The translations under genes and the position numbers were made by a program. A stretch of 64,000 nucleotides of DNA from Isoptericola halotolerans (GTDB taxonomy: Bacteria > Actinomycetota > Actinomycetes > Actinomycetales > Cellulomonadaceae): the NCBI RefSeq assembly GCF_003003075.1, contig NZ_PVTX01000006.1, positions 124,001-188,000 of the forward strand. The letters run 5' to 3'. The notes under the pieces were generated by a model. The model did not search any database. It was not told the origin of the DNA and saw nothing but the letters and a program-made list of their open reading frames with translations. Positions 7,201 through 15,770 of the stretch are shown in pieces. How positions within the stretch are numbered: the first letter of the stretch is position 1; every line of letters begins with the position of its first letter.

Positions 7201-8336
7201 CGGCCGAGGCGAGCGACGCCGTCACGTTCGACCTCGGCGGCACGACCGCCGTCGTCGGCCGCGACGGGACGGTGACGGGCGACGCGACCGCCGAGGTCGT
7301 CGAGACCGACGCCGGGTACGACGTCGTGGCGCACCTGCCGCTCGCCGCCGCCGCGGAGGGCGACACGCTCGCCCTCGACGTCCGGGTGGACGACGGCGGC
7401 ACCTCCGCCGGGTGGAACACCCCGGGCGCGTACGGCACGCTCACCCTCCTGGAGGAGCTGAGCCACGTCGAGGTGGTCGAGGCGGCCGCGGCGCCCACCG
7501 TGGACGGCGACGTCGACGACGTGTGGACCGCGGCGAACGCCGTCACCACCGCGCAGCGCGTCGAGGGGTCGGACGGTGCGGTCGGAACCTTCCGCACCTT
7601 GTGGACCGACGACACGCTGTACGTGCTGGCCGAGGTCGAGGACCCCACCGTGGACGTCAGCGGCTCCGACCCGTGGATCCAGGACTCGGTGGAGGTGTTC
7701 GTCGACGCGGGCAACGCGAAGAACGGCGGCTACCGGGCCGAGGACACGCAGATCCGCGTCAGCGCGGAGAACGAGGTCTCGTTCGGCACGGGAGACGCGG
7801 CCGAGCAGGCGGCTCGCGTGACCTCGGCGGCCTCGCTCACCGAGGACGGCTACCTGGTCGAGCTGTCGGTCGACCTGCTCGACCAGGGCGGCGTGGGCTC
7901 GTTCCACGGCCTGGACCTGCAGGTCAACGACGCCACCGACGGCGCGCGGACCTCGGTGACCACCTGGGCCGACCCGACCGGCACCGGCTACCAGTACACG
8001 AACCGCTGGGGCGTGGCCGAGCTGGTGGCCGCCCCCGCGCCGCCCGCGCCGGACTGGGAGGAGGGCCAGGTCTACACGGCCGGCGACGAGGTGACCCACG
8101 GCGGTGCCCTGTACCGCGCGACGTGGTGGACCACCGAGGAGCCGGGCACCTCGCCCTGGGGCTCGTGGCAGGAGATCGCCACGGCACCGGACGGGACGGC
8201 GGTCTGGACGGCGTCGCGGATCTTCGTCGAGGGCGACGTCGTCGTGCATGAGGGCGACCGCTACGAGGCGCGGTGGTGGACCCGCAACCAGGCCCCGGGC
8301 TCCCAGCACGGCCCCTGGACCCTCCTCGCGAGGTAG
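4281..8336 (+). CDS. Secreted multidomain acetylxylan esterase / GH10 xylanase
   Basis: A 1351-residue secreted enzyme. Domains in order: signal peptide (1-35, cleavage near AAA-DD); a CBM4/9/22-like beta-sandwich (about 40-190); a linker; a NodB/CE4 deacetylase (about 222-404) with TFDDG (Asp228-Asp229), His281, RAPNG (322-326) and LVHD (His377); a second CBM (about 415-565); a GH10 xylanase (about 570-905) with acid/base Glu717 in VVNE and nucleophile Glu834 in TELD; two CBM9-like domains (about 910-1250); and two WW-rich chitin-binding-type repeats (about 1255-1351). It should deacetylate and cut xylan outside the cell. In CE4 the position four after His281 is normally His and here is Tyr285. 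Start ATG 4281 follows AAGGGAG. Confidence 0.93.
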   Translation: MRQSITRTVAGLTAAALAASGAVGAVVVGASTAAADDAVMLENDFDSTVDPWGPRGPVELTITDDARTGAGALAVTGRTGEWNGPATDVTGLFAEGGVYQVEAWVKLPAGAADATDVHVTVQETSADGDAYTWVGGAVTATADEWVEVGGTYTMPAGLTAAQLYLEAAPVGDAHPDFLVDDVVITGQQVDAGLPDGFVPGGAVSPTSTPVSAAQSGSTGGPVAALTFDDGPNPGTTPALLDFLAAHDLPATFCVIGQNIEADGGAEILRRIVAEGHTLCNHSTGYADMGSMTPEQAQADMIANLDIIRGALGDPQAEVPFWRAPNGSWGATPGVAVNLGMQPLAVTNTIADWETQDEATLTENLRAALTDGELVLVHDGGGDRSGSLAAVETVVTERLADGWEFTPVQGTPPASGPVLSTDFEDGLDGWGPRTGDDTDPIVEITTADAASGEAAALVTGRDSQGDGIGRDVSDALTPGVRYEVSAQVRFAAGQQPDAVWLSLASTADGSTSYATLAQWSGVTADGWTEVTATFQAPAGEEQYLYLETDYNGTNTSDLLVDDVVVSVPEPAVVQDLTPIQETVPFAAGVAIDSRETSGSAADLLLRHFNQVTAENHMKPEAWYDDEGTFRPHPEAVALMDFAAANDLAMYGHVLTWHSQTPDWFFTDDAGEPLTDSAADQQVLRDRLRDHIFAVAEWLATYGEFGADNPVNAFDVVNEVVADGATDDGLRRSEWYRILGEEFIDLSFEYADEAFNHTYAAEGADRPVRLFINDYNTEQGGKQDRYVALVERMLERGVPLDGVGHQFHVSLAMPVSALEVALERFEDMPVTQAVTELDVTIGTPETQANLVEQGYWFRDAFRMFRDHAGSLHAATVWGLTDGRSWRADNGAPLLFDDAYQAKPAYLGVVDGDLPAQQRSANVFAGDVPLDGSATASPQWERLPLHQVTAAGESVAGFQLRWAADHLTAYVSVTDGAAEASDAVTFDLGGTTAVVGRDGTVTGDATAEVVETDAGYDVVAHLPLAAAAEGDTLALDVRVDDGGTSAGWNTPGAYGTLTLLEELSHVEVVEAAAAPTVDGDVDDVWTAANAVTTAQRVEGSDGAVGTFRTLWTDDTLYVLAEVEDPTVDVSGSDPWIQDSVEVFVDAGNAKNGGYRAEDTQIRVSAENEVSFGTGDAAEQAARVTSAASLTEDGYLVELSVDLLDQGGVGSFHGLDLQVNDATDGARTSVTTWADPTGTGYQYTNRWGVAELVAAPAPPAPDWEEGQVYTAGDEVTHGGALYRATWWTTEEPGTSPWGSWQEIATAPDGTAVWTASRIFVEGDVVVHEGDRYEARWWTRNQAPGSQHGPWTLLAR
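4404..4415 (+). promoter_or_regulatory. Second CG-centred palindrome inside the xylanase gene
   Basis: GAAAACGATTTC shares the ten bases AACGATTTCG (its last ten including the following G) with the site at 4136-4147. It sits just after the signal-peptide codons. A roadblock operator is possible; chance is not excluded. Confidence 0.3.
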
Positions 8337-8448
8337 TGCCGCCCCCGCCGAGGTAGGTGCGTTCCGGCCGAGGTAGTAGCCCGTCGGTCGAGGTAGTGCC
8401 CGAGTCGACGCTCGGGCTACTACCTCGACACTCGGGCTACTACCTCAG
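8328..8448. repeat. GAGGTAGT array, four direct and two inverted copies at 20-bp spacing
   Basis: Copies of GAGGTAGT(GCC) or close variants begin at 8330, 8350, 8370 and 8390. Two inverted copies (GAGGTAGTAGCCC on the minus strand) follow, with equivalent bases at 8426 and 8446. The intervening bases differ. The xylanase TAG stop lies in the first copy and the TGA stop of the convergent ABC gene lies in the last inverted copy. The inverted copies can pair with the direct ones to form hairpins (a bidirectional terminator is possible). Confidence 0.85.
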
Positions 8449-9110
8449 CGCTCGGTGACGGTGCCCTTGGCGATCCGCAGGCGCCGCTGCGCACGCCGGG
8501 CGACGGCGGTGTCGTGGGTGACCATGACGATGGTCAGTCCCTCCTCCTTCCACAACCCCTCGAGCAGCTCGACGATCTCGTCGCGTGTCGCCTCGTCGAG
8601 GTTGCCCGTGGGCTCGTCGGCGAGCAGCACCCGAGGCTCCTTGACCAGCGCGCGAGCGATCGCCACGCGTTGCTGCTGGCCGCCGGACAGCTCGCCGGGC
8701 AGGTGGTCGGCGCGCTCGGCGAGCCCGACGGACGCGAGTGCCTCGAGCGCCCGCCGTGTGCGCTTCTCCGCCTTCACGTGCAGCGGGACCATCGCGGTCG
8801 CGACGTTCTCGGCAGCGGTGAGCGTCGGGATGAGGTTGTAGTGCTGGAAGACGAAGCCGATGCGTTCTGCCCGCGCGCTGGTGAGCGCGCCGTCGGAGAG
8901 CTTCGCGAGGTCGTCGCCCGCGAGCAGCACGCTGCCCGACGTCGGTCGGTCGAGCCCGCCGAGCATCTGCAGCAGGGTGGACTTGCCCCCGCCGGTGGGT
9001 CCCTGGATCGCGACGAGCTCGCCGTCGCCGATCTCGAGGTCCACGGACCGCAGGGCATGGACGGTGCGCTTCCCGGTGTACGTCTTGGTCACGTTCTTCA
9101 GCTGGTACAT
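8445..9110 (-). CDS. MacB/LolD-type ABC transporter ATP-binding protein
   Basis: A 221-residue ATPase with Walker A (GPTGGGKST), Q-loop (FVFQHYNLIPTLTAAENV), signature LSGGQQQRVAIARAL, Walker B (VLLADEPTGNLD) and H-loop (VTHD). The TAAENV and DEPTGNLD wording is typical of the MacB/LolD/FtsE branch, which works with FtsX/MacB-type permeases. The permease gene lies 29 bases upstream in the same direction, so the two form one transporter. Start ATG 9110; longer frames lack homology. Substrate unknown: export of peptides, drugs or lipids is possible. Confidence 0.9.
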   Translation of the reverse strand: MYQLKNVTKTYTGKRTVHALRSVDLEIGDGELVAIQGPTGGGKSTLLQMLGGLDRPTSGSVLLAGDDLAKLSDGALTSARAERIGFVFQHYNLIPTLTAAENVATAMVPLHVKAEKRTRRALEALASVGLAERADHLPGELSGGQQQRVAIARALVKEPRVLLADEPTGNLDEATRDEIVELLEGLWKEEGLTIVMVTHDTAVARRAQRRLRIAKGTVTER

Positions 9111-9139
9111 GGTGGGGTTCCTCTCGGGTACGACGTCGG

Positions 9140-10660
9140 TCAGGCGAGCGAGCGCAGGGCTTCGGCGGGGCGCAGGCGCGCGGCGCGCCAACCACCCACG
9201 ACTCCGGCGAGGAGCCCGCCGAGGACCGCCAGGCCCACGGCGGCGACGACGACCCACACGGTGACGGGCGCGGAGAGCGCCACGTCGACGGCACTGGTCG
9301 CGGTGTCCGCGGCCTGGCCGAACGGGGCACCACCGCCACGACCGCCGCCGGTTGCCTGACCGCCGCCGGGTGCCTGACCGCCGGCGCCGGGCCCGCCGAC
9401 GGCGAGCCCGCCGGACGATCCGCTCAGCGTGATGCCGGCGAGGTTGACGGCGAGCACGGCGACCGCGCCCAGCGCGACGCCCACCACGCCCCCGAGGAGG
9501 CCCTGCACCACGGACTCGCCCGCGACCTGCCCGACCACGCGGGGCTTGCCCCAGCCGATGGCCTTCAGGGTGCCGAGCTCGCGGGTGCGGCGGTTGACGC
9601 CCGAGACGGTGAACAGGATCGCCAGGCCGAACGCGGCAGCCAGCACGATGATGCTGAGCCAGGTCCCCAGCGTGCTGACCAGCGACGAGGCCGTGGACAG
9701 CGATCCGGTGACGTCGTCCGCGAGGTCGGACTGCGTGCTGACGGACGCGTCGGGCAGGGCCGCGCCGACGGCGTCCGCGACGGCGTCGACATGGTCGGCG
9801 GAGTCCACCGAGACGTAGACGTCGGTGACCTGGCCGTCCAGGTCGGCGAGCGTCTGGGCGAGGACCAGCGGGACGTAGACGTCCGAGGAGGTCGCGACGC
9901 CGTCGCCGGTGGTCGACGTCACCGTGCCCACCACCTCGAGGTCGCTGTCGCCGACGGAGAGGGTGTCGCCGACGGTGATCTCCGCGGTCTCGGCGTAGGT
10001 CGCGTCGAGCACGGCGACCTCGTCGTCACCCGCCTCGAGCCCGCGGCCCTCGGCGACCTCGACCGTGGTGAGGGGGCCGACGGCGTCGGCGGACGGGTCG
10101 ATCCCGGTGACGGTGAAGGAGTCGACCTCGAACGCGCTGCCACCCGCGCCGTCGGGCCCCCCCGCTCTGCCGGGGCCGCCCTGCTCGCCGGCCTGGCCTG
10201 GCCCGCCGCCGGCCTCCATCTGCTCCTGCATCGCTTCCATGTCGGGCATCTCGCCGCTGAACGAGGTGCTGGTGAGCGTCAGCGCGGCGGCTGCGTCCGT
10301 CACGTGCTCGACCCCCTCGATCGTGTCGAGCGACGCGGCGTCGAAGGTCGCGGTGCCGCGTTCCACGCTCAGCTGTGCCTGGTCGAGCGAGCGTGTGCCG
10401 TCGTCGTCCGCCTCGCCTGCTTCCGCGTCGAACTCGAAGCGACCGGGCCTTCCGCCTCCAGCCTCTCCGGGCTGGGACACGGTGACGTCCGTGCCGACGC
10501 CGTAGACGGACTCGAGGACGGCCGTCTGCGCGTCGCGGACGCCGGTGGACACGGACGACACGACCATGACGAGCGCGATCGCGACGGCCAGCCCGACCGC
10601 GACGACGGCGGTCTGCTTGCGTCGGTGCCGTAGCTCGCGGCGCAGGTAGGTGAGGAACAT
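9140..10660 (-). CDS. MacB/FtsX-type ABC transporter permease
   Basis: A 506-residue membrane protein: a first membrane helix (about 17-40), a large extracytoplasmic MacB-core-like domain (about 50-330), then three helices in the C-terminal half containing the FtsX signature region (RTRELGTLKAIGWGKPRVVGQ). Two Gly-rich low-complexity stretches are inserted, one in the outer domain (MEAGGGPGQAGEQ onward) and one between the last two helices. Start ATG 10660 follows AAGGAGT. Forms a transporter with the ATPase at 8445-9110; such pairs often answer to a nearby two-component system, and possible response-regulator repeats lie upstream. Confidence 0.85.
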   Translation of the reverse strand: MFLTYLRRELRHRRKQTAVVAVGLAVAIALVMVVSSVSTGVRDAQTAVLESVYGVGTDVTVSQPGEAGGGRPGRFEFDAEAGEADDDGTRSLDQAQLSVERGTATFDAASLDTIEGVEHVTDAAAALTLTSTSFSGEMPDMEAMQEQMEAGGGPGQAGEQGGPGRAGGPDGAGGSAFEVDSFTVTGIDPSADAVGPLTTVEVAEGRGLEAGDDEVAVLDATYAETAEITVGDTLSVGDSDLEVVGTVTSTTGDGVATSSDVYVPLVLAQTLADLDGQVTDVYVSVDSADHVDAVADAVGAALPDASVSTQSDLADDVTGSLSTASSLVSTLGTWLSIIVLAAAFGLAILFTVSGVNRRTRELGTLKAIGWGKPRVVGQVAGESVVQGLLGGVVGVALGAVAVLAVNLAGITLSGSSGGLAVGGPGAGGQAPGGGQATGGGRGGGAPFGQAADTATSAVDVALSAPVTVWVVVAAVGLAVLGGLLAGVVGGWRAARLRPAEALRSLA

Positions 10661-10767
10661 GGCACTCCTTCGAAGTGGCGTGGGGCCGATGGGCCAGGAC
10701 GGTCGACGCCGTCTGGCCTGGACGCCCGCAACCTAGGTGCCGGACCTGGTGCGTTCCTGCCGCGGAC

Positions 10768-10785
10768 CTGTGAACAGGCTGTGAA
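10768..10785 (-). promoter_or_regulatory. Direct repeats upstream of the ABC operon (OmpR/PhoB-type box)
   Basis: CTGTGAA occurs at 10768-10774 and again at 10779-10785, an 11-base period; on the minus strand this reads TTCACAG twice. An inverted TTCAC follows at 10792-10796. Direct repeats at 11 bases are typical of OmpR-family response regulators. No such regulator gene is in the window. Confidence 0.45.
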
Positions 10786-10822
10786 GTCGCAGTTCACGAG
10801 CCTCCGCGCCACTCCCTCGGCG

Positions 10823-11521
10823 TCAGGTGGCCGCGTCGCGGCCGGACGCCGGCCCCAGCATGCCGGCGATGCGCTGCTCGATCGCGTCGGTGGCGGCGTC
10901 CGGGAGGACGAGGATCCCCTCGAGCTCCTTGGTGGCCCGGCGGTACGCCGACTGGCGCTCCGCGTGGCTCGCCCCGGGGTCGTCGGCCAGTGCCAGGAGC
11001 TTCTTCGCCCGGTCGAGCGCCCGGCGCTCGTCGGCGGTGAAGTCGGAGGCGAGCCGGCGCTTAGCCTCGCGCTCCGCGATGTCGAAGGTGAGCTGGTACT
11101 CGCGGACCGCCGCGCGGTAGCGCTCGAGACGGCGGCGGTCACGCAGCTCTTCCGGGTCGTCGGGGCGCAGGCTGTCGGCGTCGCGCCGCGCCCGGTGGAA
11201 GTCGACGGTGACCTGTTCCCGCATGTCCGTCATCACGGGGAACTCGAGGCTCTTGACGGCGTCCAGCTCGTACTCGAGCCAGCGCTCGTTCGTCCGGTCG
11301 TGCTCGGCGGTGGTGCGCTCGATCTCGCTCGTGAGGGCTTCCTCGGCCTGGGCGGTGGCGAGCTGGTCGGCGTGCTTGAGCCGGTAGAGCTCGATCTTGT
11401 CGCGGCGCCGGCGCTCGTCCCACTTCTGGGCGCCCTTGGCCCATCCACCGACGATGCCGCTCAGTGGAAAGACCAGCCACCAGTAGGAGCCGAGGAAGTC
11501 CCAGAAGCCGTCCACCGCCAT
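10823..11521 (-). CDS. Membrane-anchored coiled-coil protein of unknown function
   Basis: A 232-residue protein not assigned to a family. It has an N-terminal membrane helix (FWDFLGSYWWLVFPLSGIVGG, roughly residues 5-25), then a long, highly charged helical region rich in Arg, Glu and Lys with RxRRRDKIELYRLKHADQLATAQ as the most regular segment. The shape resembles the actinobacterial proteins that carry one helix and a cytoplasmic coiled coil. It is divergent from eno and ends 162 bases from the ABC permease start. Start ATG 11521 is the only one placed before the helix. Confidence 0.65.
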   Translation of the reverse strand: MAVDGFWDFLGSYWWLVFPLSGIVGGWAKGAQKWDERRRRDKIELYRLKHADQLATAQAEEALTSEIERTTAEHDRTNERWLEYELDAVKSLEFPVMTDMREQVTVDFHRARRDADSLRPDDPEELRDRRRLERYRAAVREYQLTFDIAEREAKRRLASDFTADERRALDRAKKLLALADDPGASHAERQSAYRRATKELEGILVLPDAATDAIEQRIAGMLGPASGRDAAT

Positions 11522-12981
<1,460 letters not shown>

Positions 12982-13006
12982 GACGCTCGGCCTGACGGCC
13001 CGACGG

Positions 13007-13040
13007 CGGCCGGTCACCTCCCGCGGGAGGTGACCGGCCG
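13007..13040 (+). terminator. Perfect 34-bp palindrome after eno
   Basis: The sequence is a perfect palindrome without spacer, centred at 13023/13024 on CCGCGG, 26 bases after the eno stop. It would form a strong stem, probably ending or protecting the eno transcript and separating it from ftsB. Confidence 0.65.
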
Positions 13041-13101
13041 TCGTCGTCCCCGGCGCGGTGGCGCGCCGACGGCGGTCGTGCGCCGCCGTCGCAGGGTTGG
13101 G

Positions 13102-13107
13102 CACAAT
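13102..13107 (+). promoter_or_regulatory. -10 element for a leaderless ftsB transcript
   Basis: CACAAT lies exactly six bases before the GTG at 13114. The same distance recurs before many genes in this window and places transcription start at or next to the start codon. Confidence 0.5.
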
Positions 13108-13113
13108 CGAGGG

Positions 13114-13788
13114 GTGCCCTCCCGACGTCCCGCCGCCCCACGATCTCGCCGACCCGCTTCCCGGCCGGGGGCCCGGACGACGGCGCGCCCGGCCGCCTCC
13201 ACGGGGCGCTCCCGGGCGACGGGCGCGAGCAAGGCCGCTCCGCAGCAGGGGAAGAGCGGGCGCCGCCCGGCCGGACCGGCGCGGGACGACCGGCGGCGCA
13301 GCCGGCTCGGGCTGGTGCTGCCCGAGGTCCTCACCGTCCGGTTGCTGGTGCTGTCGGTGGTGGTGCTGCTGGCCTTCGTGCTGCTGCTGCCGACGGTGCG
13401 CGGCGCCGTCCAGCAGCGCGCCGAGATCGACCGGCTGCAGGCGGAGCTCGCCGCCCACGAGTCGGAGCGCGCGGAGCTGGAGGACGAGCTCGGCCGCTGG
13501 GACGACCGCTCCTACGTGGTGGAGCAGGCGCGCACCCGACTGAACTACGTGATGCCGGGCGACACTGTGTGGCGGGTCGTCGACGCGGACGAGGTGGCCG
13601 ACGGCGGCACCCCGGCGGAGGGCGACGCGCCGACGGAGCCGGCCCGGCCCGCCGGGCCGGCCGGTGCGCCGTGGTACCAGGCGATGTGGGAGTCGGTCCA
13701 GGTGACCGACGCCCGCGCCACGACGGTCGATGGTGACGAGGACGACGGTACGGACGTGGAGCCGGGTGGCGCGGACGGGGGAGAATGA
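13114..13788 (+). CDS. ftsB: FtsB/DivIC septum formation initiator family protein
   Basis: A 224-residue protein: an Arg/Pro/Ala-rich cytoplasmic tail (1-80), one membrane helix (VLTVRLLVLSVVVLLAFVLLLP), then a coiled coil (VQQRAEIDRLQAELAAHESERAELEDELGRW) and the family motif YVVEQARTRLNYVMPGD. FtsB-type proteins work with FtsL and FtsQ in the divisome. An acidic, Pro-rich C-terminal extension follows. The GTG at 13114 is preferred because of the -10 element spaced for a leaderless message; a frame start at 13030 would lie in the palindrome region. Four bases separate it from DUF501. Confidence 0.88.
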   Translation: MPSRRPAAPRSRRPASRPGARTTARPAASTGRSRATGASKAAPQQGKSGRRPAGPARDDRRRSRLGLVLPEVLTVRLLVLSVVVLLAFVLLLPTVRGAVQQRAEIDRLQAELAAHESERAELEDELGRWDDRSYVVEQARTRLNYVMPGDTVWRVVDADEVADGGTPAEGDAPTEPARPAGPAGAPWYQAMWESVQVTDARATTVDGDEDDGTDVEPGGADGGE

Positions 13789-13792
13789 CCAG

Positions 13793-14314
13793 GTGACCTC
13801 GCAGCCTCCGGTTCCCGCCGACGACCCGACCGCCGTGACCGCCCGCGACCTCGAGGTGCTCGCCGAGCAGCTCGGCCGTGCGCCGCGCGGGGTGGTGGGC
13901 ATCGCCGCGCGCTGCGTGTGCGGCCGTCCCCTGGTGGTGCGGACCGCGCCGCGGCTGCCCGACGGCACGCCGTTCCCGACGACGTACTACCTGACGCACC
14001 CCGGCGCCGTCGCCGCGGCCTCCCGGCTCGAGGCCGACGGTGTCATGCGGGAGATGTCGCAGCGGCTGACCGAGGACGACGAGCTCGCGGCGGCGTACCG
14101 GCGGGCGCACGAGCACTACCTCGCCCGGCGCGAGGAGCTGGGCCACGTCGAGGAGGTCGCGGGGATCTCGGCCGGCGGCATGCCCACGCGCGTCAAGTGC
14201 CTCCACGTGCTGATGGGGCACGCGCTGGCGGCGGGCCCGGGCGTGAACCCGCTGGGTGACGAGGCCCTGGAGCGGGTGCGCGACCAGTGGCGTCCGGACC
14301 GGTGCTCGTGCTGA
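13793..14314 (+). CDS. DUF501 family protein
   Basis: A 173-residue protein of the conserved actinobacterial DUF501 family, found between ftsB and ppx as in mycobacteria (eno, ftsB-like, DUF501, ppx2). Typical pieces are VAARC-like RCVCGRP, PFPTTYYLTHP, and TRVKCLHVLMGHALAAGPGVNPLGDEAL, with Cys-His residues that could bind metal. The function is not known. GTG start 13793 follows GGGGGAGAA; it begins four bases after the ftsB stop, so they are probably cotranscribed. Confidence 0.9.
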   Translation: MTSQPPVPADDPTAVTARDLEVLAEQLGRAPRGVVGIAARCVCGRPLVVRTAPRLPDGTPFPTTYYLTHPGAVAAASRLEADGVMREMSQRLTEDDELAAAYRRAHEHYLARREELGHVEEVAGISAGGMPTRVKCLHVLMGHALAAGPGVNPLGDEALERVRDQWRPDRCSC

Positions 14315-14360
14315 CGGCTCCGCGCGGGCACGTGTCGGTCCGGGATGAGAGGGTGCGGTC

Positions 14361-15317
14361 GTGATGAGCAGCAGCACCCGTGTCGCCGCCGTGGACTGCG
14401 GCACCAACTCGATCCGCCTACTGGTCGCCGACGTCTCCGACGACGGCACCCTCACCGAGCTCGACCGGCGCATGGAGATCGTGCGGCTCGGCCAGGGCGT
14501 GGACCGCACCGGAGAGCTCGCGCCTGAAGCGCTCGAGCGCACGCTGGCGGCCTCTCGGGAGTACGCGAAGGTCGCTGCGGAGATGGGCGCGACCCGCGTG
14601 CGGTTCGTGGCCACCTCGGCCACCCGGGACGCGCGCAACCGTGCCGACTTCGCCGCCGGCGTGCGAGCCGCGCTGGGCGTGGACCCCGAGGTGGTCTCGG
14701 GCGAGGAGGAGGCCCTGCTCTCCTTCCGGGGCGCCACGAGCGGCTCGGCGAGCGAGCACCCCGGCCCCTACCTCGTGGTGGACCTCGGCGGCGGCTCGAC
14801 GGAGCTCGTGCTGGGGTCGACGACGCCGGACGCGGCCGTCTCGATGGACGTCGGCTCCGTGCGGCTCACCGAGCGCCACCTGCACTCCGACCCGCCCGCG
14901 GCCGCGGAGATCTCCCGGGCCCGCGCGGACGTGACGTCCGCGCTCGACGCGGCCTCCGCCGTCGTCCCGCTCGGGCGGACGGCCACGCTGGTCGGTCTGG
15001 CCGGATCCGTGACGTCGGTGACGGCGCACGCCCTGGGGCTCACCAGCTACCGGCGCGAGACCATCAACGGCGCCGTGCTGAGCGTGGACGACGTGCTCGC
15101 CGCCTGCGAGGACCTGCTCGGCCGCACGCGCGAGGAGCGGCTGGCCCTCGGGTTCATGCACCCGGGCCGCGCGGACGTCATCGGCGCCGGTGCGCTGGTG
15201 TGGTCGCAGGTGGTGACGCGGGTCCGCGACGAGGTCGCGGCGTCGGGCGGCGCGCTGACGCACGTGGTGACCTCCGAGAGCGACATCCTGGACGGGATCG
15301 CCCTCTCCCTGGCCTGA
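14361..15317 (+). CDS. ppx: Ppx/GppA-type exopolyphosphatase
   Basis: A 318-residue member of the Ppx/GppA phosphatase family (actin-like ATPase fold). Phosphate-binding motifs DCGTNSIRLL (N-terminus) and DLGGGSTELVLG are clear, plus a catalytic Glu region GEEEALLSF. Actinobacterial homologues hydrolyse short-chain polyphosphate or act in (p)ppGpp metabolism. It is the short form without the HD domain. Start: GTG 14361 or ATG 14364, both after AGAGGG. Last gene of the eno block. Confidence 0.9.
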   Translation: MMSSSTRVAAVDCGTNSIRLLVADVSDDGTLTELDRRMEIVRLGQGVDRTGELAPEALERTLAASREYAKVAAEMGATRVRFVATSATRDARNRADFAAGVRAALGVDPEVVSGEEEALLSFRGATSGSASEHPGPYLVVDLGGGSTELVLGSTTPDAAVSMDVGSVRLTERHLHSDPPAAAEISRARADVTSALDAASAVVPLGRTATLVGLAGSVTSVTAHALGLTSYRRETINGAVLSVDDVLAACEDLLGRTREERLALGFMHPGRADVIGAGALVWSQVVTRVRDEVAASGGALTHVVTSESDILDGIALSLA

Positions 15318-15387
15318 TCCTCTCCTGGCGCTGTCCTGGCCCGGTCCTGGACCGCCGGCCTCACCGGGCGTGTCGCCGGGTCGGTAG

Positions 15388-15400
15388 TGCGCATCGCGCA
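15388..15400 (+). promoter_or_regulatory. Palindrome upstream of the PadR gene
   Basis: TGCGC-ATC-GCGCA, flanked on both sides by GTAGTG direct repeats, lies 37 bases before the GTG start. An autoregulatory site is possible. PadR operators are often ATGT/ACAT-based, which this is not, so the call is weak. Confidence 0.25.
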
Positions 15401-15437
15401 GTAGTGTCGTCCGCACAGGACCTGACCGGGAGGGACC

Positions 15438-15770
15438 GTGGACACCACACAGCTGCTCAAGGGAGTGCTCGACGCCGCCGTGCTCGCCGTCGTCGAGGCG
15501 GAGGACGGCTACGGGTACGACGTCGTGCGCCGGCTGCGCTCGCAAGGCCTCGACGACGTGGGGGACGCGTCGGTGTACGGCACGCTCCGGCGCCTGTACG
15601 CGGACGGGGCGCTGACCAGCTACGTCGTGCCCTCCGCGAGCGGGCCGCACCGCAAGTACTACGGCATCACCGCCCACGGGCGGCAGGTGCTCGCGATCCA
15701 GCGCAAGGAATGGCAGGAGTTCGCCGTCACCGTCGGCGGAGTCCTCGGGACCAGGAACGAGGCCGCGTGA
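15438..15770 (+). CDS. PadR family transcriptional regulator
   Basis: A 110-residue regulator of the PadR winged-helix family: LLKGVLDAAVLAVVEAEDGYGYDVVRRLRSQGLDDVGDASVYGTLRRLYADGALTSYVVPSASGPHRKYYGITAHGRQVL shows the characteristic GYGYD, SVYGTLRRL and RKYYGIT motifs. GTG start at 15438 with GGAGGGACC before it. Its stop overlaps the ATG of the membrane protein (TGATG), the usual arrangement of PadR with a DUF1700-like or other membrane target gene. Confidence 0.92.
   Translation: MDTTQLLKGVLDAAVLAVVEAEDGYGYDVVRRLRSQGLDDVGDASVYGTLRRLYADGALTSYVVPSASGPHRKYYGITAHGRQVLAIQRKEWQEFAVTVGGVLGTRNEAA

Noticed and set aside
4401-8309. A 1302-residue open frame antisense to the xylanase.
   Set aside because: Typical GC-rich antisense shadow: low-complexity Gly/Arg/Val composition, no motifs. 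The same applies to 23550-27590 antisense to the RND pump.
3735-8336. A longer xylanase frame starting at 3735.
   Set aside because: The first 180 residues are out-of-phase translation of the RRE gene; the ribosome site and signal peptide fix the start at 4281.
8328-8448. A CRISPR-like array.
   Set aside because: The repeated core is only about 11 bases with 9-base spacers and there are inverted copies and no cas genes.
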